Below, in pieces: positions 1 to 9,447 of a DNA stretch of 53,657 nt. The notes under the pieces are model-generated. The model was not told the origin of the DNA, did not search any database, and was given only the letters and a program-made list of their open reading frames with translations. Within the stretch, counting starts at the first letter, position 1; each line of letters opens with the position of its first letter. A program made the translations under genes and the position numbers. Location: the NCBI GenBank assembly GCA_030680995.1, contig JAUXUM010000080.1:1-53657 (forward strand), written 5' to 3'. Source of the DNA: Devosia sp. Its GTDB lineage: Bacteria > Pseudomonadota > Alphaproteobacteria > Rhizobiales > Devosiaceae.

Positions 1-710
1 ACCTCGTTGCGGGTGGTCGAGTTGAGCGGCGCTTCGGCGAAATTGGTGCCCTGATAGAGCGCCATCACCCGGTCGCAGCAATAGAAGATGTCGTCCATGC
101 GGTGCGAGATGATGATCACCGCGACGCCGTGCTGCTTGAGCCCCTTGATGAGGTCCAGCACCTTGCCGACTTCCTTGATGGCGAGCGCCGCGGTTGGTTC
201 GTCCATGATCACCAGCTTGGCATCGAATGCCGTCGACCGCGCGATCGCCACGGCCTGGCGCTGCCCGCCGCTCAGATCCTCGGTGTTCTGGTCCACCGAC
301 TTGACATGGATATGCAGCCGGTCGAGATGATCCGCCGCCATTTTCCGGGCCTTTGGATGATCGACGATGACGAGGGGACCGAATTTCGTGCCCGGTTCGC
401 GGCCCAGATAGATATTCTCGTAGATCGGCATGTTCCCGGCCAGGGCAAAATCCTGATAGACCATCTCGATGCCCAGCCCGCGGGCATCCTTGGGGCTGGA
501 GAACTTGACCGGACGGCCGTCGAAAATCAGATCCCCTTCGCTGGGGACGAACAACCCGGAAAGGATCTTCATCAAGGTGGACTTGCCGGCGCCGTTGTCG
601 CCGACCACCCCCAGAACCTCGCCGTGCTCCACATGGAAGTTGACGTCCTGGAGTGCCGTGATCGCACCGAAATATTTCGAGATGCCCTTGGCTTCGAGCA
701 GTGGCGCCAT
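1..710 (-). CDS. Sugar (probably inositol) ABC transporter ATP-binding protein, C-terminus cut by window edge
   Basis: Minus-strand reading from ATG at 710: MAPLLEAKGISKYFGAITALQDVNF..GDNGAGKSTLMKIL..LSGGQRQAVAIAR..VIMDEPTAAL; Walker A, signature and Walker B; next to iol genes. Confidence 0.85.
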   Translation of the reverse strand, partial: MAPLLEAKGISKYFGAITALQDVNFHVEHGEVLGVVGDNGAGKSTLMKILSGLFVPSEGDLIFDGRPVKFSSPKDARGLGIEMVYQDFALAGNMPIYENIYLGREPGTKFGPLVIVDHPKARKMAADHLDRLHIHVKSVDQNTEDLSGGQRQAVAIARSTAFDAKLVIMDEPTAALAIKEVGKVLDLIKGLKQHGVAVIIISHRMDDIFYCCDRVMALYQGTNFAEAPLNSTTRNE

Positions 711-878
711 CGACGCTGTTCCTCCTGCATCTTCACTCTCGTTTTCGTGGAACGAATGATGCTATTATCTGATCGATAGAATGTTTATTCCATTCGTGTT
801 ACAAGCGTCAAGCGCTAAGAAGCTGCGTTCAGAATGCATTCATCCAAAGGGCGGAATTGTGGCCAACCTTGATCTGCG

Positions 879-1739
879 ATGTCGCTGATGGGCGGGAATG
901 GGACCGCGCCCAGCCAAGACAGCGCGCCGCGCGATTTCGCCGCCCTGCGGGCGCTGATCGTGGCGCGGGCACAGAGGCTGCCGCGGCGGCTGACGCAGGT
1001 CGCCTCCTACGCGCTCGACAATCCCGACGAGATCGCCTTCGGCACCGCCGCCAGCGTCGCCCAGCGCGCCGGGGTGCAACCATCGACGCTGGTCCGCTTT
1101 TCCCAGGCCCTGGGCTACCAGGGCTTCTCCGACCTGCAGGACGTGTTCCGCTCGCGGCTGCGCGAGCGGGTACCCAGCTATGACGAGCGGCTGGCGCAAT
1201 TGCGCGAACACGGCCTCAACGCCAGCAAGGCCCGCGCCTTGCTCGACGGCTTCGCCGAGGCGGCCTCGCGCTCGGTCGCCGGTTTCCAGGCCAAGGCCGA
1301 TCCGGCCGCCATCGAACAGGCGGTCGAGATCCTCGCCGGCGCCAAGACCATTTACCTCGTCGGGCTGCGCCGCTCCTTCCCGATCACCTCCTATATGGCC
1401 TACGCCATGGGCAAGCTGGGCATCCGCAACATCCTCGTCGACGGCATAGCCGGGCTCGGGGCCGAGCAGACCAGCTTCATTTCCGGGGCGGACGCCATGC
1501 TCGCCATCAGCTTCACCCCCTATGCCAGCGAAACGGTGACCCTCACCAACGCCGCCAGGGCGCGCGGCGCCAGGATCGTCTCGATCACCGATTCGGTGTT
1601 CTCGCCCATCGCTCCGGTGGCCGATGTGTGGCTGGAGATCGTCGAGGCCAATTTCGAGGGCTTCCGCTCAATGGCCGCCACCATGGCGCTGGCCATGACG
1701 CTGACGGTGGCGGTGGCGGGAAGGCGGGGAGAGAAGTAG
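879..1739 (+). CDS. MurR/RpiR family transcriptional regulator (IolR-like)
   Basis: 286 aa; N-terminal HTH (TAASVAQRAGVQPSTLVRFSQALGYQGFSDLQ) and SIS domain (AKTIYLVGLRRSFPITSYMAYAM); adjacent to iol genes. Confidence 0.85.
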   Translation: MSLMGGNGTAPSQDSAPRDFAALRALIVARAQRLPRRLTQVASYALDNPDEIAFGTAASVAQRAGVQPSTLVRFSQALGYQGFSDLQDVFRSRLRERVPSYDERLAQLREHGLNASKARALLDGFAEAASRSVAGFQAKADPAAIEQAVEILAGAKTIYLVGLRRSFPITSYMAYAMGKLGIRNILVDGIAGLGAEQTSFISGADAMLAISFTPYASETVTLTNAARARGARIVSITDSVFSPIAPVADVWLEIVEANFEGFRSMAATMALAMTLTVAVAGRRGEK

Positions 1740-1781
1740 GTTTTCGCCCTGGTTGGGATGCCCTCGGAGCCTGCGGTTCTT

Positions 1782-1938
1782 GTCCCTCCCTCCCCCTGGT
1801 GGGGAGGGTGGATCGGCGAAGCCGAGACGGGTGGGGGTCGGCAGGCACGGAGCGTGGAGCAACCCCCACCTTGCTCGCTGACGGACTTAGCAAGCTAAGT
1901 CCTTGCTCGCTTCCCTCCCCACAAGGGGGAGGGAGGGC
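1782..1938. repeat. Intergenic palindromic repeat with GGGGAGGG/CCCTCCCC arms
   Basis: tccctccctccccctggtggggaggg ... ttccctccccacaagggggagggaggg; related in layout to repeats at 2872, 8213 and 10223. Confidence 0.6.
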
Positions 1939-1961
1939 CGACTGCAGCCTCAGTAGACATA

Positions 1962-2786
1962 TTACCCCTGCGGCGTGCGCGGCCCGATGGTCTCATTCGG
2001 CCCGATCACCACCTGGTCGAAATCGATGATCGACCCGGTCATCAGCCCCGATTCGTCGCTCGCCAGATAGGCGACGGCCCGCGCCACCTCGTCGGGCTTC
2101 ATCAGCCGCCCGAACGGGCGGGTCTTTTCCGCCTCCTCGAGCCAGTTGTCCGTGGCGCCGTGGAACCGTTTGAGCGTCACATGCTCGCCCGGCGTATCGA
2201 CCCAGCCGATATTGAGCCCGTTGACCTTGATGCGGTGGTTGGCGACGGAATGGGCGACGTTCCTGGTCAGCGTCGACAGCGCCCCCTTGCTGGCGCTGTA
2301 GGGCGTCAGGAAGCTGGTGCCGCCATGGGCGTTGACCGAGATGATGTTGACGATGGCGCCCTCGATCTTCTCCCGGTCCATCAGCTTGAGCGCCGCCTGC
2401 ATGAGGAGGAACGGCGCCCGGACATTGACCGCGAACATCCTGTCCCAGAGTTCGAGACTGGTGTCCCAGATACCGCCCCGGTCGGTCAGCCCCGCGACAT
2501 TGACCAGGATATCCACCCGGCCGAAGGCGGTGTCGGCGGCGGGCATGATGCGCGCCACTTGCTCCGGATCGGCCAGGTCGGCGGCGACGAAGACCGTGCG
2601 GATGCCTTGGGCCTCCACGGATTTGGCGACCGCCTCGCCCTTTTCCGCGTTGCGATCCGAGAGCACCAGCCCGGCGACCCCGCGCTCCGCGAAGAGCCGG
2701 GCGGTGGCCTCCCCGATCCCCTGCGCGGCGCCGGTGACGACTGCGACTTTGCCGGTGAGAAGGGAATGGGCGAAGGAATCGGGCAT
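1962..2786 (-). CDS. SDR family NAD(P)-dependent oxidoreductase
   Basis: GKVAVVTGAAQGIGEATARLFAERG; YSASKGAL catalytic motif; start at internal Met 2786 preferred over 2816. Confidence 0.85.
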   Translation of the reverse strand: MPDSFAHSLLTGKVAVVTGAAQGIGEATARLFAERGVAGLVLSDRNAEKGEAVAKSVEAQGIRTVFVAADLADPEQVARIMPAADTAFGRVDILVNVAGLTDRGGIWDTSLELWDRMFAVNVRAPFLLMQAALKLMDREKIEGAIVNIISVNAHGGTSFLTPYSASKGALSTLTRNVAHSVANHRIKVNGLNIGWVDTPGEHVTLKRFHGATDNWLEEAEKTRPFGRLMKPDEVARAVAYLASDESGLMTGSIIDFDQVVIGPNETIGPRTPQG

Positions 2787-2871
2787 GGGAGAACTCACGG
2801 AGTGGATTTGCCGCAAGCTACGGCAAAAACTGCTCCTTTACCAAGCCCAACCGAGCGTTGACGCATGCTGC

Positions 2872-3000
2872 CCCACCCCTCACCCGGTCCTGCGGACCAC
2901 CCTCTCCCCCGAGGGGAGAGGAATCCCGACCGCCGGCCACCTTTCCCCTTGGGGGAGAGGTCGACGCGCGGCGTCGGGTGAGAGGTGAGGGGTGAGCCCC
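2872..3000. repeat. Intergenic palindromic repeat (CCTCACCCGGTCCTGCGGACCACCCTCTCCC type)
   Basis: cctcacccggtcctgcggaccaccctctcccccgaggggagagg plus a second ccccttgggggagagg module. Confidence 0.6.
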
Positions 3001-3014
3001 GCGCACCAGCAGGA

Positions 3015-4004
3015 CTACTTGATCGCTACCGCTTGCCCCGTCTTCCGCGATTCGGTCGCAGCCTCGGCGAGCTTTTGCGCCTGGAGCCCGTCATGACCGT
3101 TGGCGCGGAGCTCGCCGCCCTGCTCGATCGTGTCGAGAAACGCCGCGATTTCAGCGGCATAGGCGGTGGCATAGCGATCGATGAAGAAGTTCTGGATGAC
3201 GTCGGCGGTGAAGCCGCCCGCATCGGCCCGCTCCAGCGTCGTCATGTGCACATTGCCGGCCCGCAGCATGCCCTTTGACCCGTGCACCTCGATACGCTGG
3301 TCGTAGCCATAGGTGGCGCGGCGCGAATTGGTGATGACCACGATCCTGCCCGAAGCCGTCTGCATTTGTACCGAGGCGGTGTCGACGTCCCCGGTCGCCT
3401 CGATCGCCGGATCGGTCAGAACGCTGCCCAGCGCGTGCACGACCACCAGCTCTTCGCCGAGCAAAAAGCGGGCCATATCAAAGTCGTGGATCATCATGTC
3501 GCGGTAGAGCCCGCCCGAGCGCTCGATATAGGAGACCGGCGGCGGCGCCGGATCGCGGCTGATGATGGTGATCAGCTCGATGTCGCCGATGGCGCCGGCC
3601 CGCAGCCGCTTCTCGAGGCTGGCGAAATTCGGGTCGTAGCGCCGGTTGAAGCCGATCATCAGCGGCACGCCGGCCTTCTCGACCACCGGCAGGCACTGCT
3701 CGATCCGCTCCACCGAGAGCGAAACCGGCTTCTCGCAGAGGATCGCCTTGCCCGCTTGTGCAGCTTTTTCAATAAGATCGGCATGGGTATCGGTGGGCGT
3801 GGCGATCAGCACCGCGTCGACATCCCTGGCGGCGATGATCTCCTCGACCGAGGCGACTCTGGCGCCGACCGCGGCGGCCAGCGCGCGGGCCGCTTCCGGC
3901 ATCGCGTCGGCCACATAGGCGACGCTGGCGCGGCCCGATCGGGCGATCGTATTTGCGTGCACCTTGCCGATCCGCCCCGCCCCGAGCACCCCGAACCGCA
4001 CCAT
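3015..4004 (-). CDS. iolG: Inositol 2-dehydrogenase (Gfo/Idh/MocA family)
   Basis: 329 aa; MVRFGVLGAGRIGKVHANTIA; CEKPVSLSVERIEQCLP; divergent from iolC. Confidence 0.85.
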   Translation of the reverse strand: MVRFGVLGAGRIGKVHANTIARSGRASVAYVADAMPEAARALAAAVGARVASVEEIIAARDVDAVLIATPTDTHADLIEKAAQAGKAILCEKPVSLSVERIEQCLPVVEKAGVPLMIGFNRRYDPNFASLEKRLRAGAIGDIELITIISRDPAPPPVSYIERSGGLYRDMMIHDFDMARFLLGEELVVVHALGSVLTDPAIEATGDVDTASVQMQTASGRIVVITNSRRATYGYDQRIEVHGSKGMLRAGNVHMTTLERADAGGFTADVIQNFFIDRYATAYAAEIAAFLDTIEQGGELRANGHDGLQAQKLAEAATESRKTGQAVAIK

Positions 4005-4067
4005 GTCTGCCCCTCTTTCGCCATGCCGATGAACGAATAATGAACAGCCGCAGCCATTCGTTCAAAT

Positions 4068-4081
4068 GGAACGTTCATTCC
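4068..4081. promoter_or_regulatory. Candidate IolR operator GGAA-N6-TTCC
   Basis: GGAACGTTCATTCC in the iolG/iolC divergent promoter; near-match GGAATTGACGTTTC at 4098-4111. Confidence 0.5.
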
Positions 4082-4174
4082 GCCAATCATGCGTTTCGGA
4101 ATTGACGTTTCATTCGCGCGAGGGATACAACGGCGCAAGACAAGTGTCCAGAGACGAATGAGGGAGACCGGACG

Positions 4175-6070
4175 ATGGTGGAGCCCAAGGGCGCGCAGCT
4201 CGATGTGATCACCATCGGGCGCGCCTCGGTCGATCTCTACGGCCAGCAGATCGGCAGCAGGCTGGAGGACATCGGCAGCTTCGCCAAATCGGTGGGCGGC
4301 TGCCCCTGCAACATCTCGGTGGGCACGGCGCGGCTGGGGCTTAGATCGGCGCTCGTCACCCGCGTCGGCAACGAGCAGATGGGCCGCTTCATCCGCGAGC
4401 AGCTCGACCGCGAGGGCGTCGAGACGCGCGGCATCGCCACCGACCCCGACAGGTTGACGGCACTGGTATTGCTGGCGGTCGAGGACGAGGGCGTTTCGCC
4501 CATGATCTTCTACCGCACCGACTGCGCCGACATGGCGTTGTCGGAAGACGATATCGACGAGGACTTTGTCGCCAGCGCGTCCTCGATCGTCGTCACCGGC
4601 ACCCATTTCTCCCGCGCCAATAGCGACGCCGCCCAGCGCAAGGCCATCCGCGTCGCCAAGGCCAACGGCCGCAAGGTGGTGTTCGACATCGACTACCGCC
4701 CCAACCTCTGGGGGCTGGCCGGCCACGCCGCCGGCTTCGAGCGCTATGTGAAATCCGACCGCGTCTCCGGGCAACTCGGAAGCGTGCTGCCCGATTGCGA
4801 TTTGATCGTCGGTACCGAGGAAGAGATCATGATCGCCTCGGGCGCCGACAACGTGCTGGCGGCGCTCAAGGCCATCCGCGCGGCAACCCCCGCGACCATT
4901 GTGCTCAAGCGCGGCGCCATGGGCTGCATCGTCTATGACGGTCCGATCCCGGACAACCTCGAAGCCGGTATCGTCGGCAAGGGTTTTCCCATCGAGGTCT
5001 ACAATGTGCTGGGCGCCGGCGACGCCTTCATGTCCGGCTTTCTGCGCGGCTGGCTCAAGGGCGAGCCGCTTGCGACCTGCGCCACCTGGGCCAATGCCTG
5101 CGGCGCCTTCGCGGTGAGCCGGCTGCTCTGCGCGCCGGAATATCCCACCTGGACCGAACTCAGCTATTTCCTCGAGCACGGCAGCAAGCACAAGACGCTG
5201 CGCAAGGACGAGGCGCTCAACCACATCCATTGGGCGACCACGCGGCGTGGCGACTGGCCCAAGCTGATGGCGCTCGCCATCGATCACCGCAAGCAGCTCG
5301 AGGACGTGGCGGGCGGAGCGCTCGACCGCATCGCCGATTTCAAGGTGCTGGCGGTCAGGGCCGCCGCGCGGGTCGCCGCCGGCCGTGCCGGTTTCGGCAT
5401 GCTGATCGACGACAAATACGGCCGCAAGGCGCTGTTCGCCGCGGCCAAAGAGGGTTTTTGGATCGGCAAGCCGATCGAGCTTCCCGGGTCGAGGCCGCTG
5501 CGGTTCGAGTTTTCGCAGGATCTGGGGAGCCGGTTGATCGAATGGCCGGTCGACCATTGCGCCAAGGTGCTGTGCTTTTATCATCCGGACGACCCCAAGG
5601 AGCTCAAGCACGAGCAGACCGAAAAGCTGCGCTCGGCCTACGAGGCGGCGCGCAAGGTGGGCCGCGAGATCCTGATCGAGATCGTCGCTTCCAAGAACGG
5701 GCCGGTGGACGACCGTACGGCGGCGCGGGCGCTGGGCGAGCTTTACGATGCCGGCCTGAAGCCGGACTGGTGGAAGCTCGAGCCACAGCCCACGACGAAG
5801 GCCTGGGCCGGAATCGACAATGTGATCACCTCGCGCGATCCGCTCTGCCGGGGCGTGGTGATGCTGGGGCTCGACGCCCCGATGGAGGCGCTGGCCGCGG
5901 GCTTTGCGACGGCAAAGGCCTCGCGCACGGTGCGCGGCTTCGCCGTCGGCCGCACCATCTTTGCGGATGCCGCCAAGGCGTGGTTTGCCGGGACGATGAG
6001 CGGCGAGGCGGCGGTCGCCGACATGGCCGACCGCTTCCAGGCGCTGGTGGACGTATGGGAGGGGAGTTGA
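4175..6070 (+). CDS. iolC: 5-dehydro-2-deoxygluconokinase fused to C-terminal DUF2090 (aldolase-like) domain
   Basis: 631 aa; PfkB kinase N-half (YNVLGAGDAFMSGFLRGWL), C-terminal DUF2090-like half (LMALAIDHRKQLEDVAGG..). Confidence 0.88.
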   Translation: MVEPKGAQLDVITIGRASVDLYGQQIGSRLEDIGSFAKSVGGCPCNISVGTARLGLRSALVTRVGNEQMGRFIREQLDREGVETRGIATDPDRLTALVLLAVEDEGVSPMIFYRTDCADMALSEDDIDEDFVASASSIVVTGTHFSRANSDAAQRKAIRVAKANGRKVVFDIDYRPNLWGLAGHAAGFERYVKSDRVSGQLGSVLPDCDLIVGTEEEIMIASGADNVLAALKAIRAATPATIVLKRGAMGCIVYDGPIPDNLEAGIVGKGFPIEVYNVLGAGDAFMSGFLRGWLKGEPLATCATWANACGAFAVSRLLCAPEYPTWTELSYFLEHGSKHKTLRKDEALNHIHWATTRRGDWPKLMALAIDHRKQLEDVAGGALDRIADFKVLAVRAAARVAAGRAGFGMLIDDKYGRKALFAAAKEGFWIGKPIELPGSRPLRFEFSQDLGSRLIEWPVDHCAKVLCFYHPDDPKELKHEQTEKLRSAYEAARKVGREILIEIVASKNGPVDDRTAARALGELYDAGLKPDWWKLEPQPTTKAWAGIDNVITSRDPLCRGVVMLGLDAPMEALAAGFATAKASRTVRGFAVGRTIFADAAKAWFAGTMSGEAAVADMADRFQALVDVWEGS

Positions 6071-6107
6071 TGGCTCTGCGCATGTTGGCTTCCCCGGATG
6101 TCCCGCC

Positions 6108-6254
6108 CCCCACCGGCCGTCATCCTCGCGCTTGTCGCGAGGACCCAGCCGCGCGACGTCTGTCGCGCGAAGGGAATTCTTTGGCGCCGCCGACGCGCCG
6201 CCGCTGGGTCCTCGGGTCTCGCCAAGGCTCGCCCGAGGATGACGGCCGGTGGGG
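6108..6254. repeat. Nested palindromic element in the iolC-iolD intergenic region
   Basis: 21-bp perfect arms 6108-6128 / 6234-6254, 11-bp arms 6139-6149 / 6203-6213, inner hairpin gcgcgac-gtct-gtcgcgc 6151-6168. Confidence 0.85.
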
Positions 6255-6362
6255 TGCGGCTTCGTCTCGGCCGGACCTGCTTGCGCGATTTGGCTGCCAA
6301 ACCGCCCCCGCAAATCCAAGAACGGAGGTGGCCACAAGCGCCGCACGTGCGGGAGGAAACAA

Positions 6363-8210
6363 ATGACACACTCAACAATCCGCCTCACCATGGCGCAGGC
6401 GCTGGCGAAATTCCTGGCCAGGCAGATGACCGTGATCGACGGCGAAACGCTGCCGCTGTTCGGCGGGGTGTTCGCCATCTTCGGCCACGGCAATGTCGCC
6501 GGGTTCGGGGAAGCGCTCTACCAGGTGCGCGACGAGTTGCCCACCTATCGCGCCCATAACGAGCAGGGCATGGCCCATGCCGCCATCGCCTTCGCCAAGG
6601 CCAGCTTCCGCCGCCGCATGATGGCCGCGACTTCCTCGATCGGCCCCGGCGCCACCAATATGGTGACCGCGGCGGCGCTGGCGCATGTGAACCGCCTGCC
6701 GCTGCTGCTGCTGCCCGGCGACGTCTTCGCCAACCGCGGCCCCGATCCGGTCCTGCAGCAGGTCGAGGATTTCGGCGACGGCACGGTTTCGGCCAATGAC
6801 GCCTTCCGCCCGGTATCGCGCTATTTCGACCGCATCACCCGGCCCGAGCAGATCATCCCGGCGCTGCGCCGCGCCATGCAGGTTCTGACCGACCCGGCCG
6901 AATGCGGACCGGTGACGCTGGCGCTCTGCCAGGACGTGCAGGCCGAGGCTTTCGACTATCCCGAGAGCTTCTTCGAGAAGAAGATCTGGATTCCGCGGCG
7001 GCCGGCGCCCGATGTGGGCGAACTGCACGAGGCCCTGGCCGCGCTCAAGCAGAGCCGCAAGCCGGTAATCATCGCCGGCGGCGGCGTGCTCTATTCGGAG
7101 GCGGCCGAGACGCTTGGGGCTTTCGCGGAAAAGCACGGCATCCCGGTAATGGAGACCAATGCGGGCAAATCGAGCCTGCCGCACGACCACCCGCTTAACA
7201 TGGGCTCGGTCGGAGTCACCGGCTCCTCTGCCAGCAACCTTCTGGCCGAGCAGGCCGACCTGGTGCTGGCGGTGGGCAGCCGGCTGCAGGATTTCACCAC
7301 CGGGAGCTGGGCCCTGTTCAAGGCCAAGGATGTGAAGATCGTCGGGCTCAACACGCAAGCCTTCGACGCCGGCAAGCACCGGGCGCTGCCGCTCGTGGCC
7401 GACGCCAAGGTAGGCCTCGAGCACCTGGAGCAGCACCTGGGCGGCTGGAAGACCTCGGACGCCTGGGTGGCGGCGGCCAAGGCGGCCAAGGCCGACTGGC
7501 TCCGGGCGGCCAAGGCCGTGACCGACCCGACCAATGCCCCGTTGCCCTCGGACGCGCAGGTGATCGGCGCCGTGCATCGGGCCCGCGGCTCGGGTGCGAC
7601 TTTGGTCTGCGCCTCGGGCGGGCTGCCGGGGGAGTTGCACAAGCTCTGGCCGGCCGGCGCGCCGGGCAGCTACCACATGGAATACGGCTATTCGACCATG
7701 GGCTACGAGATCGCCGGCGGGCTGGGGGTGAAGCTCGCCAAGCCCGATGCGGATGTCGTCGTCATGCTCGGCGACGGCAGCTACATGATGATGAACTCGG
7801 AGATCGCCACCTCGGTGATGCTGGGCGCCAAGCTCACCATCGTCGTACTCGACAACCGCGGCTTCGGCTGCATCAACCGGCTGCAGATGGCGACGGGCGG
7901 GGCCAACTTCAACAATTTGCTGAAGGACGCCAAGCACGAGGTGCTGCCGCAGATCGATTTCGCGGCGCATGCCGCCGCGATGGGGGCGGTGGCGCGCAAG
8001 GCGGGCTCGATCGCCGAACTCGAATCGGCGTTGCACGATGCGGCAAACGACGACCGCACCTCGGTGATCGTCATCGACACCGACCCGCTGATCTCGACCG
8101 ATGCCGGCGGGCACTGGTGGGATGTGGCGGTGCCCGAGGTTTCGGCGCGGCCGCAGGTGAACGCGGCGCGCAAGCAGTACGAGGAAGCGCTGAAGGGGCG
8201 GCGGCTTTAG
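6363..8210 (+). CDS. iolD: 3D-(3,5/4)-trihydroxycyclohexane-1,2-dione acylhydrolase (ThDP-dependent)
   Basis: MTHSTIRLTMAQALAKFLARQ; ThDP-enzyme C-terminal GDGSYMMMNSEIATSVMLGAK; iol gene order. Confidence 0.88.
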   Translation: MTHSTIRLTMAQALAKFLARQMTVIDGETLPLFGGVFAIFGHGNVAGFGEALYQVRDELPTYRAHNEQGMAHAAIAFAKASFRRRMMAATSSIGPGATNMVTAAALAHVNRLPLLLLPGDVFANRGPDPVLQQVEDFGDGTVSANDAFRPVSRYFDRITRPEQIIPALRRAMQVLTDPAECGPVTLALCQDVQAEAFDYPESFFEKKIWIPRRPAPDVGELHEALAALKQSRKPVIIAGGGVLYSEAAETLGAFAEKHGIPVMETNAGKSSLPHDHPLNMGSVGVTGSSASNLLAEQADLVLAVGSRLQDFTTGSWALFKAKDVKIVGLNTQAFDAGKHRALPLVADAKVGLEHLEQHLGGWKTSDAWVAAAKAAKADWLRAAKAVTDPTNAPLPSDAQVIGAVHRARGSGATLVCASGGLPGELHKLWPAGAPGSYHMEYGYSTMGYEIAGGLGVKLAKPDADVVVMLGDGSYMMMNSEIATSVMLGAKLTIVVLDNRGFGCINRLQMATGGANFNNLLKDAKHEVLPQIDFAAHAAAMGAVARKAGSIAELESALHDAANDDRTSVIVIDTDPLISTDAGGHWWDVAVPEVSARPQVNAARKQYEEALKGRRL

Positions 8211-8212
8211 CT

Positions 8213-8310
8213 CCCTCATCCGGCGCTTCGCGCCACCTTCTCCCGCAAGGGGAGAAGGGGACCCGGAGTATGCCTCACCCTCCCGGCGGGGGAGGGCTAG
8301 AAGGAAGCGC
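8213..8310. repeat. Intergenic palindromic repeat (CCTTCTCCC-GCAAG-GGGAGAAGG hairpin)
   Basis: 9-bp perfect stem 8236-8244 / 8250-8258 between iolD and iolE. Confidence 0.6.
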
Positions 8311-8335
8311 CCGAGGGCGAAGAGAAGGAACAACA

Positions 8336-9223
8336 ATGACCATCCGCATTGGCGCCAACCCGATTGGCTGGAGCAATGACGACATGCTGGAGATCGGCGG
8401 CGACATTTCGCTCGGGCAGTGCCTGAGCGAGGCCCGCGCGGCCGGCTTCACCGGCATGGAGCTGGGCAACAAGTTCCCGCGCACTGCCGGAGAGCTGCGG
8501 CCGATCCTTGCGGCGCACGGGCACGATCTGGTCTCGGGCTGGTATTCGGTGGAGCTGCTGGTCCGCGACGTCGAGGCCGAGTGGCAGGCGAGCCGGCCGC
8601 ATGCGACCCTGCTCCGGGAAATGGGGTGCGAGGCGATGATCCTCGCCGAAACCTCCAACGCCATCCACGGGCGGAAGGGGACGCCGCTCTCGGCCCGCCC
8701 GCTGTTGCCCAAGGCCGAGTGGAAGCAATGGGCGCGGCGGCTCTCGGAGTTCTCGCGGCGTTTGAAGGACGAGGACGGGCTGCAGGCCGTCTATCACTAC
8801 CACATGGGCACCATCGTCCAGGCCGAGAACGAGATCGACCGCATGATGGAGCTGACCACCGACGCGCTGGGGCTGCTGCTCGATACCGGCCACGCCGTCT
8901 ATGGCGGCGCCGACCCGGTGCGGCTGGCGCGGCACTATCGCCAGCGCATCCACCATGTGCATGCCAAGGATGTGCGCGAGGATGTGATGTGGCAAAGCCG
9001 CAGGGAGGACTGGAGCTTTCTGGACTCGGTGCTGGCCGGCGTCTACACCGTTCCCGGCGACGGGCTGATCGACTACCCTCAAATCTTCCGCGCGCTCGAA
9101 GGTTATTCGGGCTGGGTGGTGGTCGAGGCCGAGCAGGACCCGAAAAAGGCCATCCCGGCCGAATACTCAAGGCTCGGCTACAACAACCTCACCCGGTTCC
9201 TCAAGGAAGGCGGCCTCATTTGA
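8336..9223 (+). CDS. iolE: Myo-inosose-2 dehydratase
   Basis: MTIRIGANPIGWSNDDMLEIGGD; TIM-barrel sugar-phosphate isomerase/epimerase fold motifs; start at ATG 8336. Confidence 0.87.
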   Translation: MTIRIGANPIGWSNDDMLEIGGDISLGQCLSEARAAGFTGMELGNKFPRTAGELRPILAAHGHDLVSGWYSVELLVRDVEAEWQASRPHATLLREMGCEAMILAETSNAIHGRKGTPLSARPLLPKAEWKQWARRLSEFSRRLKDEDGLQAVYHYHMGTIVQAENEIDRMMELTTDALGLLLDTGHAVYGGADPVRLARHYRQRIHHVHAKDVREDVMWQSRREDWSFLDSVLAGVYTVPGDGLIDYPQIFRALEGYSGWVVVEAEQDPKKAIPAEYSRLGYNNLTRFLKEGGLI

Positions 9224-9447
9224 AACAAACCGAACTCGACTGGTTCCGGCCGCTATGGCGGCGCGTGGCGGTGACCGTCTTCGTCGCCGTCTGGTTCGCC
9301 TGGGAGGTCCTGTGGAATCAGGAACAGCTCTGGATGGCGATCACCGGCCTGGCGCTGGCCTATGCGGTGTGGAACTTCTTCATCAAATTCGAGCCGCGCG
9401 ACAGCAAGCCGGACGAGGACGGAGACAATGGCAAACCTCAGGCTTAG
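9220..9447 (+). CDS. Small (75 aa) membrane protein, DUF3329-like
   Basis: TTG start overlapping iolE stop; LKQTELDWFRPLWRRVAVTVFVAVWFAWEVLWNQEQLWMAITGLALAYAVWNFFIKFEP, two hydrophobic segments. Confidence 0.6.
   Translation: MKQTELDWFRPLWRRVAVTVFVAVWFAWEVLWNQEQLWMAITGLALAYAVWNFFIKFEPRDSKPDEDGDNGKPQA

Noticed and set aside
3806-6493. 895-aa minus-strand ORF opposite iolC/iolG
   Set aside because: Antisense shadow ORF of high-GC3 genes; sequence is His/Arg/Gly-rich without domain motifs while the opposite strand encodes clear IolC
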